This document shows positions 1 to 11,128 of a DNA stretch of 64,000 bases, one piece after another; positions within the stretch are counted from its first letter, which is position 1, and the number at the start of each line of letters is the position of its first letter. This stretch comes from Laetiporus sulphureus 93-53 (taxonomy: Eukaryota > Basidiomycota > Agaricomycetes > Polyporales > Laetiporaceae). A model generated the notes under the pieces. It ran no database searches, was not told the DNA's origin, and saw only the letters and a program-made list of their open reading frames with translations. The DNA lies in NCBI RefSeq assembly GCF_001632365.1, contig NW_024468539.1, positions 343,581 through 407,580 on the forward strand. The letters are read 5' to 3'. The position numbers and the translations under genes were made by a program.

Positions 1-115
1 GCGCAGTGTCGAGGCGGTGCCACTCAGCTCGAGGGGGCGAAACCACTCGATACGGTCGGCGACGCGAGCCGGGCTGCATTGGCAGCGGAATCGCAAGGCG
101 GGAGCGACCTGGCAC

Positions 116-236
116 GGGCGCTATACAAAAGGATGTGCGGCGCTGGTGCCCAGGCGCACACACAAATGGGGCAGCGCCTGGACCGTAAAGGCGCTATACA
201 AGTGGCGGAGCGCTCTGCGGTCCAGGCGCTATACAA
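116..236 (+). repeat. Degenerate tandem GGCGCTATACAA repeats inside the retroelement
   Basis: The 12-base motif GGCGCTATACAA occurs at about 117-128, 190-201 and 225-236. Related, more diverged units (for example CCAGGCGCACACACAA near 150) lie between them. The copies have unequal spacing and no shared reading frame, so they look like a non-coding internal repeat of the element. Confidence 0.6.
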
Positions 237-368
237 GACGGACAGGGCACTCACCGGGAGGGCGACACAAAGGAACCGGGAGCGCGGACGTCACGCGCAG
301 TAAGAAGAGGGACGGGGCGCCGAGGGGGCGCGATACGAAATACCTACGCATTCTCGCGCGAGGGGGCG

Positions 369-638
369 TGTTGGAAGTGGCCGACCGACGGCACTTTCGG
401 TAGAACGCGCTCAACGCGTCGGGAGGGACGAGCGCCAAGCGACGGCTGAAACGCATCGCAGGGCAGTACCTGGAAACGGAGCGGGCGAGTACGGAAGGGC
501 GGAAAAGCATATAAGTACGCACCTGTAGTACCAAGGCCCCAGTCGTTTGTGGCCTCACCAGCCTCTCACTCCCATTGCGCCCATGAGACGGGAAGGTGCC
601 GGCTGGCTAACACCCTTGCCGCACCACGATTTCCTAGA
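369..638 (+). repeat. 3' long terminal repeat, 270 bp
   Basis: It starts TGTTGGAAGTGG and ends TTTCCTAGA. It is nearly identical, inverted, to 2035-2305, and the ends are fixed by where the two copies stop matching and by the 5-bp duplication around the other copy. The 3' terminus is TAGA rather than the canonical CA. Confidence 0.8.
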
Positions 639-643
639 AGACG

Positions 644-922
644 TTGTTTGTGGAGATCGTCCAGGTCAGTGTTCTTTCGGGTCGACAGCTCGGCACGGCC
701 GACGACTCGAAACACTGCCTGATGAATCGCAAAGGCGGCATCGATCAGAGAGTCGATGTCAGTGAGCAGCTCAGAGGGTCCCTGAGCCTGCCATTGCCGT
801 AAGGCCTGTCGGACAGCTAGTGTAAGTTTGGGGGTGTAGTCTGTGTGCACGAGTTCCGTTGACGAGGAGGACGAGCCCCCGGCGCTAGCGGAAGAAGATG
901 GTGGTTGCGGTTCAAGATCCAT
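644..922 (-). pseudogene. 5' part of a small gene cut by LTR retrotransposon insertion
   Basis: An open frame starts at ATG 922 with a Pro/Ser-rich leader followed by a helical, charged stretch. At 644 it runs straight into the LTR, so its last 25 or so codons are LTR sequence, the same residues found where the solo LTR enters the ALDH locus. About 93 native residues remain. I do not recognise the family; the helical content would fit a small complex subunit, but no motif supports a name. It is divergent from the ALDH locus, with 123 bp between the start codons, so the two may have shared a promoter. Confidence 0.55.
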
Positions 923-1045
923 GGCTGACCGAAGTCATCCATGCTGCCTATAAGTATCCACAACTTGACCGCGGTTCGCTGACCGACCAAAAAACATTTC
1001 CACTCACGGCGCTCTCATTGACATTACTCATCACACCTTGACATC

Positions 1046-3171
1046 ATGACGAATGCCTTCACGCCCCTCTTTATCGACGGGACATCGCGTCCATCGAGCA
1101 CCAACGCGCGATACGACGTGCGCAACCCGTTCTCGCAAGCAGTCATAGGGCACGCAGCAGCTGCCTCCAGCGAAGACTGTCACGATGCCATCGACGCGGC
1201 TGCCGCTGCCTCCTCCGACTGGGAGCACTCGCCTCTAACCAATAGGCAAAACATATTCATCAAAAGCTTCAGAGCTCCTCACGACGCCCAAGTATCAAGC
1301 GAAAATCTCAAAAGCGTTGAAGGAGGAGCTGGCGTTTACCGATTTCATGGTAGGCTTCGAGCTGATGGCATCAGTCTACAACCTGCGCCACAACGCCGCG
1401 GTGGTCCATCAGCTCAAGGAAGAGGTCCAGCCTTCCTTGATACCCGGCGCGCAGATGATGATACAGAAAAGAACCATGGGAGTCATGTACGCGAAAAGCG
1501 GTCCTCGAATGGTCTTTCGCGCTCGCTCATCGTACCGCCTAACAGCCTTGCGCTCGCGCCATGGAACGTGCCCTTGGCGTTGGCTTTCCGCGCCGTTTCC
1601 ATTCCCATCATCTGTGGTAACACGGTCGTCCTGAAGTGTTCTGCGGTCAGTCCTCGAATCCAAAGTCTCGTTGGCGAGATATTCCAGGAGGTATGCATAA
1701 GCATCATTCTTTCTTCATGTCGATATCTAAATGGAGGATCGACAGGTGGGATTGCCAAAGGGAGTTTTGAACACCATCTCCATAGCAGAGGAGGACATCA
1801 GCAAGTGCATGGCGGAGATGATCGCTCATCCAGCTGTACGAAAGATCAACGTAAGAGATTCTCTTTCAGGTACAAGCTTCCGCTCACATCTGTGATTGAA
1901 TAGTTCACAGGCGGTCCGAACGTGGGCAGAGCCATCGCAATGGAGGCTGCAAAGCACCTGAAGCCCTGTGTGCTGGAGCTCAGCGGCAATTGCCCCGTCA
2001 TCATATGCAACGTCTCGTCTGATCTACAAAAAACTCTAGGAAATCCTGGTGCGGCAAGGGTGTTAACCAGCCGGCACCTTCCCGTCTCATGGGCGCAATG
2101 GGAGTGAGAGGCTGGTGAGGCCACAAACGACTGGGGCCTATGGTACTACAGGTGCGTACTTATATGTCTTTTCCACCCTTCCGTACTCGCCCGCTCCGTT
2201 TCCAGGTACCGCCTGCGACGCGTTTCAGCCGTCGCTTGGCACTCGTCCCTCCCGACGCGTTGAGCGCGTTCTACCGAAAGTGCCGTCGGTCCGCCACTTC
2301 CAACAAAAACTATCCTCAGCATCTTTCGCAGGTCCTAGAGGACGCAGACCTCGAAGCCGCAGCACAAGCAATCACCACCGGCGGCCTGATGAACACCAGC
2401 CAAATCTGCATGTCGACTCAACGTGTCATCGTCCAGCGCGGTGCCTTAAGCTCTCTCACCTCCTCTCTGGTCGAAAGCTTCGGTTCACTCAAAGCCGGAG
2501 GCACTGGCAAGGCATTATCGTCATTAGTATCAGAGGAATCAGCAGAGCGCGTGCTCAAGATGATCCGCGAGGCAAGGGATACTGGCGCGCGTATCCTGGT
2601 CGGAGACATAACCAGGCAAATCTCAGTGGTCCAGCCACATCTGCTTTCCGACGTCAAACCAGGAATGGCACTCTGGGACGAGGAGTGCTTCGGACCAGGT
2701 GAGGCTGCGCCCGATGAATAAAAGACGGACTCCCTTCGCTGAGCGTCGTCGCTCCAGTCGTCACTCTGACCGCAGTGGATACCATCGACGAGGCAGTGCA
2801 GTTGGCGAATACGTCCGATTATTCCCTCATGGCAGCATTATGGACACAGAACCTCCACACCGCGCTCGAGGTAGCTCCGCGCATCCGGGCAGGTAAGGCA
2901 CATATGTTTTCAACTGGAGCGCTCAGAACCATGACGGGTCTTGAACTACAGGATACATCAACATTAACGGACAGTCGGTGCACGGCGAAGGAGCCATGGG
3001 AGGCATTGGGTAAGCATGCGTTTTCAGGAATAACGTTGGGCATGAAACTCAATTCGAAACAGCGGCCTCTCGGGTTATGGCCGATTCACGATATCTAATT
3101 TCACCGACGACCGCGTGCTCCTGCTGCATCCACAGAAGTCACCTGTATACGCGATCGCGGGGGCTGTTTGA
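1046..3171 (+). pseudogene. Decayed NAD(P)-dependent aldehyde dehydrogenase
   Basis: The exons match the intact ALDH at 15011-16970 throughout: the APWNVP segment, the FTGGPNVG cofactor-loop region, the LELSG glutamate segment, the catalytic-Cys segment SQICMSTQR, and the C-terminal SGYGRF ending at TGA 3169-3171. Lesions seen: an extra A in the run 1262-1265 shifts the frame; the intron after MGVMY has donor GC (1491) and acceptor TC (1530-1531) where the paralogue has GT and AG; the intron after CPVI has donor AT (2003) instead of GT; and that intron holds a 271-bp solo LTR. About 12 residues are missing relative to the paralogue after the catalytic segment. Several introns, such as the one ending at 1903, keep normal sites. 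A functional enzyme is unlikely. Confidence 0.85.
2035..2305 (-). mobile_element. Solo LTR inside an ALDH intron
   Basis: This is a 271-bp inverted match to the LTR at 369-638, flanked by perfect 5-bp target duplications AAAAC (2030-2034 and 2306-2310). No internal element sequence is present, so it is a solo LTR left by LTR-LTR recombination. Removing it and one duplication leaves an intron of about 53 nt, the normal size here, so the element landed in an intron. Confidence 0.9.
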
Positions 3172-4015
3172 AGCAGATCATAGGCGGGAGACAATATGCT
3201 CTAATTTGATCCAGAATTTTTTGTTTTCGTAGTGTTCACACTTGTCGACGATCAGGCACGGCTGCCAATCCAGGTATTAGCGGATCAGTTTGCTTATTCC
3301 TAGACGCTTGAGGCGATGTTGTCGGTTATCTTGAGTACAATACCGATGAGAAAGCATTCATCTAAGTCCAAGGCTAGATTTGGTGGTAGCCGTTAATTTC
3401 GAAAGTTAGATCGACGTTCAGGGTTGCGCCTCAAGTGGACGCAGTTTGCCAGTGTTCTGCGATGCACTCTAAGCACATGCGTTTTGTAGTCCCAAGGCTT
3501 CATTTTTCCACTGTGCACAAACTGTTGCAACGTAACTTCAATATATATATATATATAACAATTGAACGACGAGGCAGATCTGCTGAGCTCTTCTGAAGAG
3601 TCTGCATGTATAGGTAAATCATATGTCAAATAGATGTTGCAGTAGTGTGCTGGAAAGCCAGAAATCTCGTGGCTACATGATTATGGACGGAGCAGCCTCA
3701 GCGTGTCGCAGTCAACGCTGATTGGATGTGGCGTGGGAAGGAGTCTCCTGGCAGCGGCAGATCGAACTTGCGAATTGGCGCGCGACATTTACCGTCGAGC
3801 ATATTAGGCCACACATCCTGCCATCAGTGCCGTATAGTCGCGTCTGAGATATACAAGTAACCACTCATCTCTCCAGAACGTTGCCACGTGTATAGGTCAC
3901 CCCGTCAACCGAAGTGTCATACGCCTCAGATCGCATATCGATCATTGTCATCGCGCAGCCATCGTCAAACTTTTCAGTCTGCACTGGATTTTCCAAGACT
4001 TTCGATCTTGCAAGC
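3172..4015. other. Intergenic, no gene seen
   Basis: It lies between the ALDH relic and the BTB gene. I see only short chance frames and an AT microsatellite (3541-3557). The right part should contain the BTB promoter, but no clear TATA element was found. Confidence 0.5.
3541..3557. repeat. (AT)n microsatellite
   Basis: A simple run of alternating A and T of about 17 bases. Confidence 0.9.
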
Positions 4016-5002
4016 ATGTCTATTCAGAATAATATGAGCACCGTTCACAGTGTGAGTATGATCCTCCCGCATTTTGTATCGTGGTAGGCTGTCGTTCATT
4101 TATGTACTTGATCAGAGCAACTGGCATCCATTGTTCACTGCTGAGGATGCAGGCACCATTACGCTGTCATCGCACGATGCCATCTTGTTCCGCGTTCACC
4201 TGTACACATTGAAGCGCGCATCAGGATGGTTCGCTGCAATGTCTAGCTTGCCCCAAGGTCCTGGCACCGTCTCCGACGATGTCCTTCACCTGGACGAAGA
4301 CTCAACAGTGCTCGTGCCCCTTCTACAGATGATCTGTGCAATGGAGCTTTCCGATTTAAGCTCGCTGGATCTCGTGGAATCCATTCTCTTAGCTGCAGAG
4401 AAGTACGACATGCCGGGACCCGTCTCTATTATACGAAACATGATCACCATCTATCTAACGGAATCGACCTCATTGCGCATTTATCGGCTTGCAGGTGCAC
4501 GGTCTTGGAAAGCACAGGCGCAATTGGCATCGTCGTACGCGCTTTCCTTCGATCTATCTACCCCAACGGCGGTAGCAGAACTCTCCTGCATGGAAGGGTA
4601 TCTCTCAGTGCGACTTTTTCTACTGCATAGACAGAGGAAAGACGCTCTGAGGAAAGCACTGAACGATGTTACCCGATTTCCTGCCAATACAGGAGAAAAC
4701 TGCAAAGGTTGCCGAGCAAAACTTGAGCATGCTCAGTGGAGGTATTTGAAGGAATTATGGTTGTTGCGTGCAGATGAAGCTCCGTTCGGTCGCACAATCA
4801 GTCCCGCGCAACTCAACGCATCAGAGGTGTCCTCGGTAATCGAAGCGACATGCCCTTTTTGCTGTAGAAGGCTATACAATCCAAATGAAATGTACGACAA
4901 CCTTCAGAATGCAGTGAACAACTTACCCCAGACTATCATGGTGCGTCCTCGAATACATTTGCCATGCTCAGTGTATTCACGTCATGTTCATAGTTCGCGT
5001 AG
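4016..5002 (+). CDS. BTB/POZ-domain protein of the basidiomycete family
   Basis: The ATG at 4016 gives a short first exon (MSIQNNMSTVHS). An intron with GTGAGT donor follows, and the long second exon resumes with SNWHPLF. The segment ADAGTITLSS-type through DAILFRVHLYTLKRAS, followed by an acidic EDS-type strand and PLLQMI helix, is the usual BTB fold order (about residues 15-130). A helical C-terminal region carries a CKGC and a CPFCCRR pair, both common in this fungal family. A last intron seems to end with Phe-Ala-stop at 5002; without it the frame would run to 5039. BTB proteins of this type are presumed protein-interaction or CUL3-adaptor-like modules; no partner can be named. It looks intact. 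Confidence 0.8.
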
Positions 5003-5315
5003 CGGCTCAACAGGCCATTCGCACAGTCTAAGAATTTGAAGAACGGCTCACGTAACCTGTCGATGTGCTATAGCACGTGCGATTGTATCATGCCCACTGC
5101 ACCACCTCCTATGACCGTGACATCGCCAGCCTCGTTGAAGTATGAACAGACGAAAGAGATCCCGTGAATGCCGTGTATAGTAACAATCATGTATGGTACA
5201 TCAATCGATACAGCAGAAGCGCAGTGGGTTGCTGGATAATATACGTTCTTTCTCTATCCTAGTGGTACTTATGCGGGATGAATGAAATATACTGTACACA
5301 TTTACCTCGAGAACA
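5003..5315. other. Convergent intergenic spacer
   Basis: This is the 3' region between the plus-strand BTB gene and the minus-strand RhoGAP gene. Nothing beyond presumed 3' UTRs is seen. Confidence 0.5.
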
Positions 5316-8197
5316 TCACTGCAGCAAAGCCTCATCAATCAACTGCTTGAAACCCTGGAGAAGTTTCTTCGCGTCGTCTCGCTCGTTCAGCGCAACTTCC
5401 AGCTGCTTCTGCGCTGTCTCGCGTCGCATGTATTCGATTTCTTCCGGCGACTCGTCGGACAGTTCGTTTCGAAGCTTCTGAGGCATGCCCGTAGTCGTGG
5501 AATCGGGCAAAAGCACGTCCTCCAGAGACGTTCGGGAATCCCGCGTGCGTTGCAGCTCTGATTCGAGCTCCGATATGCGTTGCAACGCGGAGGAGAGCTT
5601 GTGATTCGACGACGCGACAGCCGACGGGAAGTCGTTCGAGACGTGCGGGGTTTGCCCTGCACTCGGAGCAGACGGTTCATCCATATCTGCATACACGGCG
5701 CCTTGTCAGATATACCGATGACGGTGAATGACAAAAGATGTGCGATTACCTGTAGAACAAACGCTCTCTGAATCGCTTTCGAATGCGTTCTTCTCCTTCC
5801 TGAAATAGTCGTAAAACTTGAGAAAGTCGTAGTCATCTAAGATACGGCCTTTATAAGGATACGGCGTAATCCAACAACTTCAGCGTGACTCACCGGAAAG
5901 AGGTGTCGTGACGAAGCCGTGCTCTTGAACAGAGGACTTCCCATAGTAGTCGTCGTCTGGAAGGCCGAGGTGTGCTTCATATGCAGCTTTCCTCTCGCGC
6001 ATGTCTTGCATATCGTACGCCAACGTGCCCCGCGCGCTGGGCTCGTCTTCACTCTCCATAGATTCCGCAGTACTCGACGATGTGTCGGACGATACCGACG
6101 ACGAATACGGCCGTCCAAGAGGTGTCGCATATGACGGGACTTGCAGACTGTCATCATGCGTAGGCATGCCCTCGCTCCACTGGGGTGGCAAAGACAAACG
6201 CCGTAAGCGTCCTGAGCTCATGCGTCGTACTAAATTTGATTGGAGCGCATCGCTATCATTCTCGTCGCCGCCGAGCAAATTTTCGGATATAGCACTCCAG
6301 CGATTGAGCAACCACATCATAAGCGACCTCGCAGCATTCTTGCTGGGCCCGCCGAGCAAACGATGGGCGAAAATCCGTGCGATGTCTTCGTACGAGAGAC
6401 CGTTATCTGGGCACAGAGGAATCTGCGTGAAGAAGGCGAAGAGATATGCGAGCAATGACAGGCTCTCCGGCGGAATGAGCTGCAGGATGTGTCTAGTGAC
6501 GGCAATACACCGACGCTCCTTGTCCGCGTCCTCACGCTCCTGCTCCTGTGGTGTCTTTGTGTTCGCGCTCTGGGACAACGAGGGGGGCGTCTTCGGTTCC
6601 GACAGGGAACGCCTCCGGAACATTCGGGCAGGCGCGCGCACAAAGCTCTCGCTCTCGCTCTTCGCGTCCTGAGCATCCTGAGCATCCAGAGCGTCCTTCT
6701 TCTTCTCGTCCTCGCTCATCTCCGCTTGTACGCACCAGGTCCACAGAGCATCGTGCATCGTGCGATCGAAGAGCGGCTCGGGAAGGGAATTGATGTATGA
6801 CGTCAGCACAGCGCATATATCAGCCATCGGGGCGTGGCGTAGCAACGGTGAGCGGGACACATTAGCATTCGTGTCGAATGCGCGGACCAATTCTACGAGA
6901 TTCGCGCGGTTAGGGAGGGCGCGAAACAGGTCGGTTTGGTAGATGCCTGTGTATATGCGTCAGCCTGACGATCGTCACAAGTAGGCGAAATAACCAACCT
7001 GTTCTGTATAGCTCTTCCACACAAGTATGCACGACAGTGGGTATCTCATGCTTGCGCCCACCCATGATCGTATTTGCAGGAGAGCGACTTACAGCATCCC
7101 GAAGAGACGCACCGAATATCCCCGCTTCACGAGTAACCACGTTAGCCCGATCAGATCGATCAACAATAGCAAAACGACATACGAGCTCGCTCCTTCCCCA
7201 TCTCCGCCGCCTTTGCTCGCCTGTCCAACCACACCTGCCGCTCCCGCTCCTCCTCATGCTTCCGCTCGAGAAACTCATCCATCTCGATGTAATCGTTCAC
7301 GTCTTGGCGACCCAGCTGCAACAACCGCGAGAGGGATAGGAGCACCCCGCGGGGTTCTGGCTGCTGGAACGGCGGCGCATCGCGCGGCTGGAGCGTGCCC
7401 TCGCGCATGTCGTGCTGCCACAGCAAACTCGAAGGGCCCGGGTCGTCCAACACGTACGGGGTGTGGCCGGCGACGCGCATCGATCGCGCACGTCTATGCC
7501 TGGCACCGCCGTTGCTGCCCTCGTTGAGCGGGTCTTCCTCCGCCACCTGTCCAGGAGCGGCAGGAGCCCATGAAGCTGCCCGATGTCGCGACGAAGCTAC
7601 ACCAGGTGGGAGCTGGCCGCATGCTCTCGCGAGGCGGTCGTACTCGGTGTCAATAGAGTGGACCATGCTGAGCTTCGGGTTTGCAAGCTGGCTACGGGAA
7701 GAGAGAGGAATGCGAGCGAAGGACGACGTTGGAGAGGAAGGAACGTGACCCCCTTGCTGGTAGTCTGCATGCAAGGGGCTCAGCGGCTCGGAATAAGCGT
7801 CAGAGAGGCGGGACGAAGGCAGAGAAGAGAAGCGTGGGTAGCTATTGACAGAAGGGACATTCGGCACCGAGAGGCGCTTGTCATCGCGCTGTCGAGGCGT
7901 AATAGAGCGGGATGTACTGGGTGAGGCATACGTCTCGGCAAAACGTGTTGGAGAAGGCGCAGCATATGGATCAAGGTTTAGCTGCGTCCGATGAAGGATC
8001 CCGCGCGACGTATGTGGAGATCTTCCTTCTTCCTGCTCCTTTCCAGCGACGGATCCTCTTTCCCCTTGAGGCCGCTCCGTCATCTGTGGCAGGGCATCCT
8101 TCACAGAGAACCGCACAGCGGGCATACGCGCTTCCACAGCCAACTGAGCGGCTTCGGTCGCACAGGACGCTCTGCGTGGTCGAGAATTGACTGGCAT
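5316..8197 (-). CDS. Rho-type GTPase-activating protein (RhoGAP domain)
   Basis: The N-terminal third is Ser/Pro-rich and low complexity, followed by a charged helix ending EMGKERA. After a short intron comes PGIFGASLRDA, then HEIPTVVHTCVEELYRT, LFRALPNRANLVELVRAFD, SYINSLPEPLF and the IARIFAHRLLGG helix. These are the RhoGAP blocks in order. The Arg of LFRALPN aligns without gaps to the catalytic arginine finger of p50RhoGAP, so activity is plausible. The C-terminus has DDYDFLKFYDYFRKEK and a coiled coil (ISELESELQRT region) ending at 5316. At least five short introns are visible. I chose ATG 8197 (MPVNSR); an in-frame ATG at 8380 would add a basic leader. Such proteins switch off Rho/Cdc42 GTPases in polarity and cell-wall control. 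Confidence 0.85.
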
Positions 8198-9627
8198 AAT
8201 GCGAAGCAAAGACGATTCAAGAGCAAACAATCCTGAGACCTGCACAGGAGTAAGCTGGTAGAACGAACAGGATGCAGAGGCGGATGCGGACGGCAGGAGG
8301 GTAGGGGTGGAGCGAGGATGCAAGCACCGCGGAACGCGAGGAGCAGGCGCATCCGCCTCATGAAGCAGACCGAGTGGCACGCTTGGCTGGGCGGCGGTTC
8401 GAGATTAGGCCGGGCTGGCTCACGTTCGGATTCTGACTGGGCTAGCCAAGGAAGCTGAGCGAGACCAACACGCGCACAAATGCGGGTGACACGAGATTCA
8501 GTGGAAATGCTGCTAGTCGGGATCACAATTTGATCGAGATCGAATGAGCTTCAACTCCTGTTCTCTCCCCCCTGTCCTTGTCGTACAAACGGCAAATGCC
8601 AAGGCTGGGACGGCTGTAAGGGTGTTCCATCCGCAGCAAGCATACACCCTCCAACTCTCCAGAGAAGACGAGCCCATCAACTGCCTACGAGCGCGCTTGA
8701 AAATCTGAGGTCCGACGTCGGAAACAATCCTGCATTCGCACAGAGAACAAGGAAGCTTGATGCCAAAAGAATCTCGACCCGCAATACGTCCAATTGGACG
8801 CGAGCGCTGCCAGAGTTATGCTAGCAGGTACCACAGGCCAATCATATTTCGCTCAAGAGTTCAGCCAGGACGTGTTCCCCTATCGTGGCTCAGCGTTCAG
8901 GGGATCGTAAGACGCGAGGCCAAAAATAATCGTAACGGTCTGGATGCCTGTATCGCAATTCAGATCTTGCACAACGCAACCCAAATCACATCGCATTTTC
9001 AACACTCTGCATTCCAGTGACCGAACGTTACTCCGCTCACCGATCGGTCAATCATGCTCTATCTTTCCGACTCGCAAATCGACAGAGCTTTCCATCGACA
9101 GAGCTCTCCCGGCAGCTGAAGCCGCCATTACACGGTGCCTTGCGGACATCTCAGCGAGCCCCATGAATGATTGCCATGCTGCGTGGTGTCGATCGAGACT
9201 ATCAGTCTCGACCCCGTCCTTGAGGTCCGCCTAACCGCTTCGGATTTCCTCGAGAGTCAATGGAATCACCAGCTGCCTGAGTGCCACCGAACGAGAGAAT
9301 ATTCAACAAATAGAAGCCATGAACGAGCCATTTTGGAAGCGTGATATAATCAAGTCGAGAAGAGGTCCATCGATGCGTGGAGTCAAAGCGGGCGGACACC
9401 GTCAAACACTCGCCCGGCGTGATGTGACATTCTTGCACGTGAATGCGGTCACGTCGCGTCGGTCAGGGCGCGCTTGTCGCGCGCCCCTCAACCCGTTGCG
9501 TCCAAGCACGTTCGATGTTCCTGGGACCTGCTTTGGCTCGGTCATGCTTTCCCTTCTCACTCCGACGGAATTATCATTCCATAATGCGCACTTAAAAATA
9601 TTTAACGACCACCCACTGCCAACGTAT
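8198..9627. other. Intergenic region, 1.4 kb, no gene seen
   Basis: The left part is the RhoGAP upstream region (possible N-terminal extension to 8380). The rest lies downstream of the aminotransferase. Short frames around 8757-9240 have no family features or splice structure. Confidence 0.4.
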
Positions 9628-11128
9628 TCACGCTAGTGTCTCCTCCAGCGTCTCAATGATCCTGTCGACCTCGTCGACCGTGTTGTAATGTACGAGAGAG
9701 ATCCGCACTACTCCATCCTCCGTCTCGAGTCTCGGCTCTAGTGTGTCCACCAAGGTGTAGGCATAAAAGTGTCCATAACGGATGCCGATCTATATGAGCG
9801 GATGAACGCGCGACAATCAGCCGAAGCGGTGGGAAACGCGTGCAGGGGACAGTGACTACTGCCCCCTGCTCGTAGTATTGGCCACTTACTTCTTCCCTTT
9901 CGTCAAACCCGCGCACGACATCACTGCTTCTCATCGCCCGCTTCCCGATCACTACGAAGCTTATGGTCGGCACCCTGTTCAGACTCTCTCCTTCATCGCC
10001 CACGATTCTCACCCCTCTACTTTCCTTGCTGCGCAAGTACGCGAGCAGAGGAGCGATGAGTGTCTGCTCGTGCTTTGCAATCGCATCAAAAGCGTCTTCG
10101 AGGGATGAAGAAGGCGTGAGCGAACGTAGATAAACCGGGACGGCGGTGCATCCGTATACAACCTCGTATCCTGGGCCCCCGGGCTGCAACTTATATGGCT
10201 TTAATACAACTTGAGGTGCAAGGAAGTGATGTGCGAGTGACGAGAGTGATTGTCTCAGTGAGGTGGTGCGAGTATAGAGCACCGAGGCATGCGGGCCGTA
10301 TACCTGCATGAGTTGGACCTCAGTAGGTCTTCGCAACCATATCGAATAACTTGCCTTGTACATGGAGAATACGCAGTAATCGACATCCCAATCGCGAACG
10401 TCCATCCGTCTATGGGGAGCGTACGCGACGCAATCCACACAGACCTCAACCTTTCCCGCTCCCAACTCCTTTGCCCGTCTTCTCACCGCTTGTACTACTT
10501 CCTTCACCGGGACGATGGATCCAAGGATGTTCGAGCATCCGGTGAACGCGACCAGCCGTGTCTTGGTGCTGATGAGCGGGAGCAGATCGTCCAGTTGCAA
10601 CGACACCGCGTAAGGGTTATTGGGATATGCAGAGATGTGCGAGGCGTTCCAGGTCTTGATCGTCGCTCCTCTGCGGGCTGCAAGTCTCTTCCATGGACCT
10701 CCATTCGCTAGAAAAGATCGACGATCAAATCAGTCTGATCCAGCCCCATCAATAACGCTAGAACGTGGGCACGCACCTTCATGTTCCCCAGTGATGATCA
10801 GCTCATCTCCCGCATGCACATCTATCTCCATCGCGCGCGCCAAGTTCTCCACAAGCATCGTCGCACTGCTCCCAAACGCCACTTCGTCCACACTCTCCGC
10901 GTTGAACAGCTCCCGTGCGGCCTCCGCGCCAGCCGCAACACGCCCGGTGCTTGCAACCGAGACTGCGTAATCCGCGCCAAGTTGGACGTTCGTGTGCAGA
11001 AGGTAGTCCGAGATGCGGGCAGCGGCGTCCGCGAGGCATTGCGAGCCGCCAGCGTTGTCGGCGTAAATGAAAGTAGATGAGAGGGCGGGGAACGCTTTGC
11101 GCGCTTTGGCGACGTCGAGGGTAGTCAT
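9628..11128 (-). CDS. PLP-dependent aminotransferase class V (cysteine-desulfurase-like)
   Basis: It starts MTTLDVAKARKAFPAL at 11128. The early ADNAGGSQ segment is typical of the cysteine-desulfurase-like branch of class V. The order continues with the FGSSATMLVENLARA helix, a GEHE segment, VEVCVDCVAYAPHRRMDV with the conserved Asp, and DYCVFSMYK, whose Lys should form the Schiff base with PLP, then VYGPH. The C-terminal domain ends RISLVHYNTVDEVDRIIETL, with stop at 9628-9630. At least four introns are spliced. No deletion is visible. The substrate is not predictable: desulfurase, lyase or racemase activities all occur in this fold. It is probably cytosolic, as there is no targeting signal. 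Confidence 0.85.

Larger units (their letters stand above)
1..638 (+). mobile_element. 3' end of an LTR retrotransposon (internal end plus 3' LTR), continuing off the left edge
   Basis: The right boundary is an LTR (369-638) whose second copy lies at 2035-2305 in the opposite orientation. Just left of the LTR is a purine-rich run ending GAGGGGGCG (355-368), placed like the polypurine tract that primes plus-strand synthesis. The internal part (1-354) is very GC-rich and shows no integrase, RNase H or reverse transcriptase motif in any frame. It carries degenerate tandem copies of a GGCGCTATACAA motif. This suggests a non-autonomous element or a non-coding 3' internal region. The sequence after the LTR, AGACG (639-643), would be the target duplication, but its partner is outside the window. 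Confidence 0.7.

Noticed and set aside
17..403. 128-residue basic reading frame at the left edge
   Set aside because: It runs through the GGCGCTATACAA repeats and into the LTR; composition is driven by GC-rich repeats and there is no retroelement domain.
6001..6672. 223-codon plus-strand frame
   Set aside because: It lies opposite the RhoGAP exons, which have clear domain motifs; it is an antisense shadow.
6900..7020. Loss of the RhoGAP arginine finger (GIYQ in place of GIFR)
   Set aside because: An ungapped alignment from VEEL places the catalytic Arg at LFRALPN, so the finger is most likely kept.
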